Shown: piece after piece, positions 8,962 to 16,905 of the stretch | Numbering within the stretch: position 1 is the first letter of the stretch | How the letters are laid out: each line of letters opens with the position of its first letter | Source of the DNA: Actinophytocola sp963840275 | Lineage (GTDB): Bacteria > Actinomycetota > Actinomycetes > Mycobacteriales > Pseudonocardiaceae | Length of the DNA stretch: 64,000 bases | Direction of reading: 5' to 3' | Assembly: GCA_963840275.1 (NCBI GenBank) | Contig: CAWIYK010000007.1 | Coordinates: 1-64,000 of the forward strand | The notes under the pieces: generated by a model | What the model was told of the DNA's origin: nothing | Database searches by the model: none | Seen by the model: only the letters and a program-made list of their open reading frames with translations | Made by a program: the position numbers and the translations under genes

Positions 8962-9819
8962 ATGTCCGAGATGAAGGTGCACACGACGTCGAGCCCCGGC
9001 GAGTTCGCGGCCGAGGTCGGTGACTGGCTGAAGCTGGAACCGGTGCGCAACAACGTGTTGCTGGTGCACGCGCTGGACCCCAACGGGGTGCCGCCCGGCC
9101 AGGGCGACCCGGTGTTCTCGTGGGTCACCGACACCGGCGACGGCGCGATCGTGGGCGCCGCGTTCGCCCGGATGCCCTACCGGATGCCGCTGAGCGAGAT
9201 GCCGGACGCGGCCGCGCGGGCGCTCGCCGAGCACCTGGTCGACGTGCTGCCCGACCTCGAGGGCGTGGCCGGCTCGGCCGACAGCACGAAGGCGTTCGCC
9301 GCCCGGTGGGCCGAGCTGACCGGCAAGAGCGCGCAGAGCGAGCGCGACCAGTGGCTGATGATCTGCACGGAGACCACCAGGCCGACCGCCGCGGGCGGCC
9401 CTCGGATGTCCACAGAGGACGACCTGGACACGGTCGCCGAGTGGTTCATGGCGGGCATGCGCGACAGCGGCCTGCCGCCGGAGCAGATCGCGCAGCGGGC
9501 CCGGCAGCTGGCCGGTGGCCAGATCGCCGGCGGCCGCCAGATCGTCTGGGAGGACCAGGACGGCACGCCGGTCGGGGCGGCGGGCTGGGGTCTGAACATC
9601 GCCGGCGTGGTCCGGCCCGCCGGCGTGTTCGTCTCGCCGGACCACCGGGCCGGCGGCTACGCGACCGTGCTGCTCGGCGAGGTGACCGCGCGGGCGCTCG
9701 AGAACGGTGCGGACGCCACTGTCTGCACGCACTTCCTGAAGTACGAGTCGATGCTGGCGGTCGTCGAGAAGGTCGGCTACCGGCGGTTGGCCGACTTCAC
9801 CGAGTACCGCTTCGAGTGA
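8962..9819 (+). CDS. GNAT-family acetyltransferase-like protein
   Basis: A 285-residue protein with an N-terminal domain of about 145 residues and a C-terminal GNAT-like half. The latter contains VFVSPDHRAGGYATVLLGEV (near residues 221-240), matching the acetyl-CoA pyrophosphate loop (R-x-x-G-x-A/G variant) and the following helix, and ends YRRLADFTEYRF, the usual final strands. ATG 8962 was chosen because GGAGG lies at 8949-8953. The acceptor is unknown; in context it could acylate the amino sugar or an intermediate, or confer self-protection. Confidence 0.75.
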   Translation: MSEMKVHTTSSPGEFAAEVGDWLKLEPVRNNVLLVHALDPNGVPPGQGDPVFSWVTDTGDGAIVGAAFARMPYRMPLSEMPDAAARALAEHLVDVLPDLEGVAGSADSTKAFAARWAELTGKSAQSERDQWLMICTETTRPTAAGGPRMSTEDDLDTVAEWFMAGMRDSGLPPEQIAQRARQLAGGQIAGGRQIVWEDQDGTPVGAAGWGLNIAGVVRPAGVFVSPDHRAGGYATVLLGEVTARALENGADATVCTHFLKYESMLAVVEKVGYRRLADFTEYRFE

Positions 9820-9865
9820 CATCAGCGCGTCGGGCCACCACCATTAGTGAAAGGGATCGATCTCC

Positions 9866-10642
9866 ATGACCACGAGCATTCCCACGTACCCCGATCTCGC
9901 CGGAAAGGTGGCCGTCGTCACCGGTGGCTCAGGCGAGATCGGCGGGCAGACCTGCCGCTACCTCGCCGCGAACGGCATGAAGGTCGTGGTGAGCGGCCGG
10001 GACAAGGACGCGATCGAGGAGGTCGTCGCCGACATCCGGGCGGCGGGCGGCGAGGCCGTCGGCGTGCCGGCGGACACCCTGTCCGCCGAGGACCTCGCGA
10101 ACCTGGACGCGCGTGCCGAGCAGGAGTTCGGCCCGGTCGACGTGCTGTGCACGTTCGCCGGCTTCGAGCCCGGTCCGTCCACCATGGACGACGTGACCGA
10201 GGAGGACTGGCGCGCGGTCATCGACGGCAACCTCACCGGCACCTTCCTCACGCTCAAGGCGTTCGTGCCGGGCATGTCCGCGCGCGGCTCGGGTTCGATC
10301 ATCACCATGTCGTCGGCCGCCGGCCGGCTGCCCGGCTGGTCCTCCTACGCGTACGCGGCGTCGAAGGCGGCGATCCTGCAGCTCACCCGCCGGGTCGCGC
10401 AGGACGTCGGCAAGTTCAACGTGCGCGTCAACGCGCTCGCGCCGTCGGCCATCCTGACCAAGAAGCAGGAAGAGCGCATCCCGGCGCACATCCGTGAGCA
10501 GGTCGTGAAGGAGCAGTTCGTGCTCGGTCGCTGGGGCACCCCGGCCGACTGCGCCAACGCGACGCTGTTCCTCGCCTCCGACGCGTCGTCCTGGATCACC
10601 GGGCAGACGACGGACATCGCCGGCGGGAAGATCATGGTCTGA
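9866..10642 (+). CDS. Short-chain dehydrogenase/reductase
   Basis: A 258-residue classical SDR. The cofactor motif is TGGSGEIG near residues 19-26, the active site is Ser in MSSAAG with Tyr-x-x-x-Lys in YAASK, and the C-terminus ITGQTTDIAGG is standard. A strong AAGGGATCGATC ribosome-binding region precedes ATG 9866. Like the SDR at 5086 it has Glu in the place of the central glycine of the cofactor loop. It is followed by proline dehydrogenase after 9 bases. Substrate unknown; likely a tailoring ketoreductase. Confidence 0.92.
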   Translation: MTTSIPTYPDLAGKVAVVTGGSGEIGGQTCRYLAANGMKVVVSGRDKDAIEEVVADIRAAGGEAVGVPADTLSAEDLANLDARAEQEFGPVDVLCTFAGFEPGPSTMDDVTEEDWRAVIDGNLTGTFLTLKAFVPGMSARGSGSIITMSSAAGRLPGWSSYAYAASKAAILQLTRRVAQDVGKFNVRVNALAPSAILTKKQEERIPAHIREQVVKEQFVLGRWGTPADCANATLFLASDASSWITGQTTDIAGGKIMV

Positions 10643-10651
10643 GGAGCCCCC

Positions 10652-11578
10652 GTGCACCCTTTGCGCAGCTTGATCCTGGCCGCGGCCGGGAGCGACACAC
10701 TCAAACGCGTCGTGACGGCCGCGCCGGTGAGCAGGGACGTCGTGCGCCGGTTCGTCGCCGGCGAGTCCACGGCGGACGCGGTCGCGGCAGCCCGCGGACT
10801 GGCGTCCGCCGGGCTGACCGCGACGCTGGACTACCTCGGCGAGGACACCACCGACGAGGCGCTCGCCGACCAGACGACCCGGGCCTACCTGGAACTGCTG
10901 GACGCCTTGCGCGCCAACGGGTTGGCCCAGTACGTCGAGGTGAGCGTGAAGCTGTCCGCGGTCGGGCAGCTGCTCGACGAGCAGCTCGCGCTGGACAACG
11001 CGCGGCGCGTCTGCGCGGCGGCCGCGCGGTGTGGCACGACGGTCACCCTGGACATGGAGGACCACACCACCACCGACTCCACGCTCCGCGTGCTGGCGCT
11101 GCTGCGCCGGGACTGGCCGTGGGTCGGTGCCGTGCTGCAGGCCTACCTGCGCCGCACGGAGTCCGACGCGATCGCGCTGTCCGAGCAGGAGTCGCGGGTG
11201 CGGCTCTGCAAGGGCGCGTACGCGGAGCCGGCCGACGTCGCCTTCCCCGACCGGCACGCCGTCGACCTCAGCTACGTCCGCTGCGTGAACGCGTTGCTGA
11301 CCGGCGACGGCTACCCGATGTTCGCCACGCACGACCCGCGGCTCGTCGACATCGTCGCCGACCGGGCGGCCTACCACGGCCGCAAGGCGGACAGTTTCGA
11401 GTTCCAGATGCTGTACGGGGTGCGGCCGACCGAGCAGCGGCGGCTCGCCGAGCTCGGGCACACCGTGCGGGTCTACGTGCCCTACGGCGTCCAGTGGTAC
11501 GGCTACCTGATGCGGCGGATGGCCGAGCGACCGGCGAACACCACGCTCTTCCTCCGGTCGCTGCTGTCCCGCAAATAG
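10652..11578 (+). CDS. Proline dehydrogenase (monofunctional)
   Basis: A 308-residue FAD-dependent proline dehydrogenase, the size of monofunctional PRODH. Characteristic segments are RLCKGAYAEP near residue 188, FATHDPRL, and the C-terminal YVPYGVQWYGYLMRRMAERPAN that forms the substrate site. It oxidises L-proline to 1-pyrroline-5-carboxylate and passes electrons to quinone. The start is GTG 10652 with GAGG upstream. No P5C dehydrogenase is adjacent, which is unusual for a catabolic pair; in this position it could serve the pathway or be a passenger. A bidirectional terminator follows. Confidence 0.92.
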   Translation: MHPLRSLILAAAGSDTLKRVVTAAPVSRDVVRRFVAGESTADAVAAARGLASAGLTATLDYLGEDTTDEALADQTTRAYLELLDALRANGLAQYVEVSVKLSAVGQLLDEQLALDNARRVCAAAARCGTTVTLDMEDHTTTDSTLRVLALLRRDWPWVGAVLQAYLRRTESDAIALSEQESRVRLCKGAYAEPADVAFPDRHAVDLSYVRCVNALLTGDGYPMFATHDPRLVDIVADRAAYHGRKADSFEFQMLYGVRPTEQRRLAELGHTVRVYVPYGVQWYGYLMRRMAERPANTTLFLRSLLSRK

Positions 11579-11590
11579 TGTCGGCACACA

Positions 11591-11628
11591 CGAAAGGCGC
11601 GTTCGGGATCACCCGAACGCGCCTTTCG
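11591..11628. terminator. Bidirectional terminator hairpin
   Basis: A perfect 17-bp stem (CGAAAGGCGCGTTCGGG with its complement) around the loop ATCA, between the convergent proline dehydrogenase and acyltransferase genes. A-rich and T-rich ends inside the stem suit termination in both directions. Confidence 0.9.
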
Positions 11629-11634
11629 CATGGG

Positions 11635-12852
11635 TCACCGGCCGGTCAGCACCGGTTCCGGTGTCGCGGTCTCGGTGGACTCGGTCATGGGGAGCTGGCG
11701 CGCGTTGAGGTAGCGGCGCAGCTTCTGCGTCGGTGCCTCGACGAGGCGCCACGACGCCAGGCCGAACAGGTAGGCCGCCGGAGCGGCGATCAGCAGCAGG
11801 ACCCAGCCGTTGCCGACACCCAGCGCGATGAACGTCTGCTGCAGCGGCGCGCCCCAGATGTAGGCGCCGTAGCTGCCGTACACCCACGGGGCGGTGCGCT
11901 CCAGCCGCTTCGGCCAGTGCCTGCCGAGCACGACGGCGCCGTACGCGACGCCGAGGGCCAGCAGCCACTTGTCCAGGGTGATCAGGCGGAAGATGGAGCC
12001 GTCACTGTTCGCCGTGCCCCCGGGGACGGCGATCGCGTCCGGCATGAACACCTCGTGGATCGCGAGCCAGGCGACCGCGAGCGCCAGCGCGTACCTCGGC
12101 CGGAACGGGATCCGGTGTCGGTAGGTGTGCAGCACGACACCGGCGAAGAACGAGACCATGAACTTCACCAGCAGCGCGATCGGCATGACACCGAGGAAAC
12201 CGCCGGAGTCGTACTCGCCGAGGGTCGCGTCGAAGACCCCCTGCGTCAGCATCAGGCCGGCGAGCACCAGCGGCAGGACCAGCTTCGGCACCCGAAGCGC
12301 GATCACGATCCCGATGACCAGGACGAGCCCGTAGCCGAAGACCTCCATCGGCAGCGTCCACAGGGACGGGTTCACCGAATAGGCGTGCGGGTTCGTCTCG
12401 AAGACCCCCGGGAGCGGACCCTTCAGGAAGAATGGGACGACCATGGACAAATATCCCCACGTCTGCGGGTTCGAGAGGTAATCCCCGGTACGCAGCGTGG
12501 TGAAGATCGGGCCGATGACGAATGCGGTGACCACCAGCACGACCGCGAGCGGTGGCACGATTCGCAGAATGCGCCGGGCACTGAACCGCCACCAGGACGG
12601 GTCGCGCCCCCAACTGTCTGCGACCTGGTAACCACTCAGCGCGAAGAATATCAACAGCGCGCAGTCGCCGACCGGGATGTTGAGCACCCGCAGTGGGCTT
12701 TCTGGCGTGGTCAAATAGATGCTGTGATCGGCCACCACCAGTAACGCGCTTATTAATCGTAACCAGGCAAATCCGACCTGCGGATCCGCGTACACTTTCT
12801 TGAGAGGGTTTCTGGTGCCGCTCCCGCCGGGCGGAGCTTGATTGTGGATCAT
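11635..12852 (-). CDS. Membrane acyltransferase, family 3 (OafA-like)
   Basis: A 405-residue integral membrane acyltransferase (PF01757) with about ten hydrophobic helices. Near the N-terminus LRLISALLVVADHS gives the family Arg and His (usual RxxA..V...H), and FFALSGY followed by the basic FSARRILRIVPP are typical. Such enzymes O-acylate sugars, cell-wall polymers or secreted metabolites. Start ATG 12852 has AAAGG upstream; the long in-frame extension to 13116 has no protein character. It is divergent from the Tat-exported Ere-like gene and may share its promoter region. Confidence 0.9.
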   Translation of the reverse strand: MIHNQAPPGGSGTRNPLKKVYADPQVGFAWLRLISALLVVADHSIYLTTPESPLRVLNIPVGDCALLIFFALSGYQVADSWGRDPSWWRFSARRILRIVPPLAVVLVVTAFVIGPIFTTLRTGDYLSNPQTWGYLSMVVPFFLKGPLPGVFETNPHAYSVNPSLWTLPMEVFGYGLVLVIGIVIALRVPKLVLPLVLAGLMLTQGVFDATLGEYDSGGFLGVMPIALLVKFMVSFFAGVVLHTYRHRIPFRPRYALALAVAWLAIHEVFMPDAIAVPGGTANSDGSIFRLITLDKWLLALGVAYGAVVLGRHWPKRLERTAPWVYGSYGAYIWGAPLQQTFIALGVGNGWVLLLIAAPAAYLFGLASWRLVEAPTQKLRRYLNARQLPMTESTETATPEPVLTGR

Positions 12853-12956
12853 GATTGGCCTTTCGTTCCCACAGTATTTGTGAAGAATTATCCGGCCGCT
12901 CGAGACCCACTCAAGAGGGATTGCGTCCCGGTTGGTCGGGAAGTCGGTCACGGCGG

Positions 12957-12985
12957 TCGAGCTCTGGTCGGCGTCGGGTTGAGAC
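12957..12985 (+). promoter_or_regulatory. Candidate SARP operator (three heptamers)
   Basis: TCGAGCT (12957), TCGGCGT (12968) and TTGAGAC (12979) begin exactly 11 bp apart in the 242-bp region between the divergent acyltransferase and Ere-like genes. This is the layout of SARP direct repeats. No clear -10 hexamer follows at the expected distance, so the assignment is tentative. No other feature is seen in this intergenic region. Confidence 0.35.
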
Positions 12986-13094
12986 ACGCTGCGGGTTTGT
13001 CCCAAATTTGCTCTGTTGCCGAGTGTGTCTTCAGGGTCGTCCGGGACCATGGATCGACATCTTCTGCACGCAGTCGACGAATGGTGGTTCATCA

Positions 13095-14516
13095 ATGAAC
13101 AACGCCGAACCGACAACGGGGAACGCGCAGGCCCTGACTCGCCGGCGGTTCGTCGGCGTGGCGGCCGCGGCGGCGGCGGGAGCCGCCGCGACCGGTACCG
13201 GGCTGGTCGGGGGCCAGCCCGCGCAGGCGCAGGCCGCGCGGTCCGGGGACGTCGTCTCCTGGCTCAACCAGCACGCCGCCCCGCTGCGGACCGTCGAGGC
13301 CCAGGGCCCGGTGTACGACCTGTACCCGCTGCGGCGGATCGCGGGCCACGCCAAGATCGTCGGACTCGGGTACGGCGCCCACGGCACGCACACCGAGACC
13401 ACCGTGCACCTGCGGGTGATCCGGTTCCTGGTGGAGCACATGGGCTTCCGCTGCGTCGCCTGGGAGGAGAGCTGGGGCCACGGGGTGGCGATCGACCGCT
13501 TCGTCGTCGACGGCGTCGGCACCGCCCACGACCTCGTCGACCAGGCCTTCCCGATCATCCGCCACGAGGGCTTCCTCGAGGTCCTGCAGTGGATGCGTGA
13601 GTTCAACTCCCGGCGCCCGCGCCACGACCGGGTCCGCTTCCTCGGCACCGACGCCCTCGACCTGCGCCAGATCCTCTTCGACCGCGTGACCCAGTACGTC
13701 ACCGAGGTCGCGCCGGACCGCCTCGGCGAGCTGAACACGCACGTGGACCCGCTCCGGATGCACGGCGGTCCGCAGGAGACCATCATGTGGTACGTCGACC
13801 CGGAGAAGACCGAGGAATGGCGGGACTCGATCGTCGCGATCGCCCGCGGGTTCTTCGACTTCGTCAAGGGACTGCCCGACAACCCCTCCTCGGTCGCCCG
13901 CCTCGACGCCGTGCAGGACGCGCAGACGATCCTCGCGTTCTACGACTTCCTGTCCTGGAAGGGCACGCTCGGCGACACCCGCGAGTACTACATCTCCGAG
14001 ACCATCAACCGCTGGATGCAGCGCAACCCGGCCAAGATGATCTACATCGCGCACAACGGCCACGTCGCCGCGAACCAGAACATGCTGGTCTCGATCCCGC
14101 CGTTCGACATGGATCGCACCCGTGAGCTGTCCGGTTGGTTCCTGCGCCGCGACTACGGTCGCCAGTACGTGCCGATCGGCACCTGCTTCGACCACGGCCA
14201 GCTGTTCGTCGGCTGGCAGAGTCCGGAAGGGCCGAAGGTCTACGACATCCCGCCCGCGGACCCGTCGTTCCTCGACCACACGCTCGGCCAGGCCCGCGCG
14301 GCGAACTACCTGATCGACCTCAACGCGTGCGGCCCGGAGTCGCCGGAGGTGCGGCAGTTCCTCGACGGCCCCGCCAAGATCCGCTTCATCGCCTCGCCGT
14401 ACGACCCGGCCAACGACACCATCTACAAGCAGCTCAACGAGCCGCTCCGCAAGGATGGCTTCGACGCCATGCTCTACGTCCGCGAGGTCGAGACGGCCCG
14501 CATGCTCCCCATGTAG
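13095..14516 (+). CDS. Tat-exported erythromycin esterase-like protein
   Basis: A 473-residue Ere-family protein (PF05139) with a Tat signal: TRRRFVG at residues 15-21, an Ala-rich hydrophobic stretch and a cut probably after AQA near residue 47. The catalytic motif reads GLGYGAHG (90-97): the family His is kept (His96), but the preceding Glu is Tyr93. The distal pair is AHNGH (His320, His323). It may hydrolyse an ester outside the cytoplasm or have evolved another role. It is paralogous to the cytoplasmic gene at 6981 that lacks the His. ATG 13095 was chosen because the Tat signal begins directly after it. Confidence 0.87.
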   Translation: MNNAEPTTGNAQALTRRRFVGVAAAAAAGAAATGTGLVGGQPAQAQAARSGDVVSWLNQHAAPLRTVEAQGPVYDLYPLRRIAGHAKIVGLGYGAHGTHTETTVHLRVIRFLVEHMGFRCVAWEESWGHGVAIDRFVVDGVGTAHDLVDQAFPIIRHEGFLEVLQWMREFNSRRPRHDRVRFLGTDALDLRQILFDRVTQYVTEVAPDRLGELNTHVDPLRMHGGPQETIMWYVDPEKTEEWRDSIVAIARGFFDFVKGLPDNPSSVARLDAVQDAQTILAFYDFLSWKGTLGDTREYYISETINRWMQRNPAKMIYIAHNGHVAANQNMLVSIPPFDMDRTRELSGWFLRRDYGRQYVPIGTCFDHGQLFVGWQSPEGPKVYDIPPADPSFLDHTLGQARAANYLIDLNACGPESPEVRQFLDGPAKIRFIASPYDPANDTIYKQLNEPLRKDGFDAMLYVREVETARMLPM

Positions 14517-14530
14517 GACCCGCACAACGA

Positions 14531-14565
14531 AGAACGGCGCCCGCGATGCACGCGGGCGCCGTTCT
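14531..14565. terminator. Bidirectional terminator hairpin
   Basis: A perfect 15-bp stem, AGAACGGCGCCCGCG with its complement, and the 5-base loop ATGCA. It lies between the convergent Ere-like gene and the LLM oxidoreductase gene. Confidence 0.9.
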
Positions 14566-14575
14566 CGTCGTACGG

Positions 14576-15442
14576 TCAGATGTCCGCGACCGCCGGGATG
14601 AGCTTGCCCAGTGTTTCCAAGGACTCCACGGTCCACGACGCGAACAGGACCACGTGCTCGACGCCGTAGCCGGCGAGGACCCCGCACCGCTGTGCGAACG
14701 CGTCGGGGGACTCGCCGTCGATGAACACCGTGCTCGCGGTCTTGTCGATCTCCTCGAACGGGCGGCCGACGTCCGCGCAGTGCCCGGCCAGCACCTCAAG
14801 CTTGCGCCGGATCGTGGCGCCCTGGTCCGGCATGTCGGACAGGTTGCACGCCGAGGCGTGCTCGGCCACCAGGCGCAGCGTCTTGCGTTCTCCGGTGCCG
14901 CCGATCAGCACCGGCGGGTGCGGCCGCTGCAGTGGCGCCGGGCTGTTGATCGGCTTCGCCAGCTGGTAGTGCTTGCCCTCGAACGGTTTCGTGTCACCGG
15001 CCCACATCTGGAAGGCGATCGCCAGCGCCTCGCTCAGCCGCTCGAAGCGCTCCGCGGTCGCCGGGAAGTCGAGACCCATGTCGTTGGCCTCGCCCTCGCT
15101 GTAGCCCGCGCCGACGCCGAACCACGCGCGCCCGCCGGAGAGCACGTCCAGCGTCGTGACCGCCTTCACCACGACCGCCGGCGACCGGTACGACACCGGG
15201 GTCACCATGGCGCCCAGACGGATCCGCTCCGTCCGCGCCGCGATGAACCCCAGCGTCGTGTACGTCTCCAGCATCTCCGCTTCCGGGCTCTTGCGCGGGT
15301 CCGCCTGGATCATGTGGTCCGGCAGCCAGAGCGTGTGCACCCCGGCGGTGTCCGCGGCCTTCGCGAGGGCACCGAGGTGCTCGCCCATCGCCGCCGGCCC
15401 ACCCGGCCAGGTGAAGTCACTGACGCTGATACTGACCCGCAT
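14576..15442 (-). CDS. LLM-class F420-dependent oxidoreductase
   Basis: A 288-residue luciferase-like TIM-barrel protein of the group that actinomycete genomes label F420-dependent. Visible family features are LWLPDHMIQ near residue 38, RLGAMVTPVSYRSPA, and the phosphate-binding SGGRAWFGVGAGY. Start ATG 15442 has GGAAGGA upstream on the minus strand. It probably carries out a hydride transfer or a flavin-type oxygenation; FMN and F420 members cannot be told apart safely by eye. It forms a run with the NmrA-like gene (29-bp gap) and the exporter genes. Confidence 0.88.
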   Translation of the reverse strand: MRVSISVSDFTWPGGPAAMGEHLGALAKAADTAGVHTLWLPDHMIQADPRKSPEAEMLETYTTLGFIAARTERIRLGAMVTPVSYRSPAVVVKAVTTLDVLSGGRAWFGVGAGYSEGEANDMGLDFPATAERFERLSEALAIAFQMWAGDTKPFEGKHYQLAKPINSPAPLQRPHPPVLIGGTGERKTLRLVAEHASACNLSDMPDQGATIRRKLEVLAGHCADVGRPFEEIDKTASTVFIDGESPDAFAQRCGVLAGYGVEHVVLFASWTVESLETLGKLIPAVADI

Positions 15443-15470
15443 CCCACAAATCCTTCCGACGAACCGACTA

Positions 15471-16103
15471 TCAGTTGGAGACCCAGACGACCTTGCGATG
15501 GGTGTCAGCATCCTCCAGGCGCGTGACGATGAAGTCCGCGAGGTCGGCACGCGAGATCCCCGACGAGTCCTTCAGCGGCTCGTCACTGGTCCGGTACTCA
15601 CCGGCGGCATCGCCGTCGTTCAGCCGGGGCGGCCGGACCGCCGTCCAGTCGAGGTCGGTGCCCTCGAGCAGCCGCTCCATCGCCAGCATGTCCTTGTACT
15701 GGTGCTTGAACATCCGGGCCACCACCAGCGCCATCACCAGGCGTTGCCCGATGTTGACGTTCGGGTTGGGCTCGACCCCGTCCGCGGACAGGGCGATGAT
15801 GCGCCGGGGGCCGCTCTCGGCCATCGCCGCCACCATGTTCGCGACACCCGCCGAGTACACCGACGTCGGCTGCTTGCGGTCGGCGACGCCGAGGACGGAG
15901 ACGACGGCGTCGCAGCCCGCGATGGCCTTCGCGACCGACTCGGCGTCGAGCACGTCGCCCTGCACCACGGTCAGGCCGTCGCGGTCAGACTCGACCGCCT
16001 CGGGGTTCCTGGCCACCGCGGTGACCTTGTGGCCCGCCGCCAGCGCCTTGTCCACGACCTGCTTGCCGGTGCCGCCGGTCGCGCCGAACACGGTCACCCT
16101 CAT
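15471..16103 (-). CDS. NAD(P)-binding NmrA-like reductase
   Basis: A 210-residue atypical SDR. The N-terminus MRVTVFGATGGTGKQVV has the GATGGTG dinucleotide motif, and GDVLDAESVAKAI and WTAVRPPRL follow in family order. There is no YxxxK pair, as in flavin-reductase (BLVRB) and NmrA-type members. It could reduce flavin or a quinone, or act as a redox sensor. It is followed by the LLM gene, for which it might supply reducing power; that is inference. Confidence 0.87.
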   Translation of the reverse strand: MRVTVFGATGGTGKQVVDKALAAGHKVTAVARNPEAVESDRDGLTVVQGDVLDAESVAKAIAGCDAVVSVLGVADRKQPTSVYSAGVANMVAAMAESGPRRIIALSADGVEPNPNVNIGQRLVMALVVARMFKHQYKDMLAMERLLEGTDLDWTAVRPPRLNDGDAAGEYRTSDEPLKDSSGISRADLADFIVTRLEDADTHRKVVWVSN

Positions 16104-16118
16104 GACAGTTCCTCCTGG

Positions 16119-16781
16119 TTACTTGGCGCTCTTGCGGGCCAGTGCGACCCCGGCCGTACCGCTGACGATCAGGCTCAGCAGGTGGCCGATGGGCAGTGCG
16201 ATCATGGTCTTCTTCTTGAGCAGCGTCAGCGGCCCGAGGAGCGTCAGCGGGGAGATCGCGAGCGACGCGATCGCCACCGGCTTGGGCAGTTCGCCGGAGC
16301 GCAGCCCGGCGAGGCCGAGCGCGCCGGTCAGCAGGCCGAAGCCGACCCCGTGCACGTGGCTGCCGATGTGGTAGGACACCTCGCGCAGGTCCTTTGTGGT
16401 CTGCAGGTGGTTGTCCTTGCTGGTCAACAGAAGCGTCGAGGACGCGGACAGGACCTGGGTGGCGACCGCGAAGGTCCCGCCGGTCCACGCCGCGGCCCGC
16501 AGTGCGCCGGAGCCCTTGCCAGAACGCTTGGCGACACCCGCGACGGTGCCGGTGAAACGGGCGAGCCCCGAGGCGGACACGGCGTGCCCCAACACGGACA
16601 GGCGCGCCGCGGTGGTCGACTCGGTGAAGTACTTCTGGACCTCCTCCGGCGCGGTGCCGGGGCGCGGGTACTCGGACTTCTCCGTGGCCTTCGTCGCCGC
16701 GATGCCACCGAAGAACCCGAGACCGGCGAGCAGGCCACCGAGCGCACCACGTGCGCGGGTGTCGGCCTGGTTGGACGTCAT
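16119..16781 (-). CDS. Membrane protein of unknown function, paralogue of 8293-8937
   Basis: A 220-residue protein with hydrophobic segments near residues 12-30, 95-115, 140-165 and 170-210. It shares long identical blocks with the product of 8293-8937, including VAKRSG and LAGLRSGELPKP. ATG 16781 has GAGGAGC upstream; the longer in-frame form to 16895 lacks support. It sits 15 bp upstream of the NmrA-like gene. Function unknown. Keeping two copies in one cluster suggests a role linked to the pathway, for example in a membrane complex. Confidence 0.75.
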   Translation of the reverse strand: MTSNQADTRARGALGGLLAGLGFFGGIAATKATEKSEYPRPGTAPEEVQKYFTESTTAARLSVLGHAVSASGLARFTGTVAGVAKRSGKGSGALRAAAWTGGTFAVATQVLSASSTLLLTSKDNHLQTTKDLREVSYHIGSHVHGVGFGLLTGALGLAGLRSGELPKPVAIASLAISPLTLLGPLTLLKKKTMIALPIGHLLSLIVSGTAGVALARKSAK

Positions 16782-16905
16782 GATCAGCTCCTCATGAGTG
16801 CCTTGGTAGGACGAAGTGTCCTCGTGCGGCGCGGGAAAGTTCCTGGCTCGCGAGGGGTTCGCGACCGGCGGTGGAGCGCGCGCCGAGCGCTCCACCGCCG
16901 TGCTG

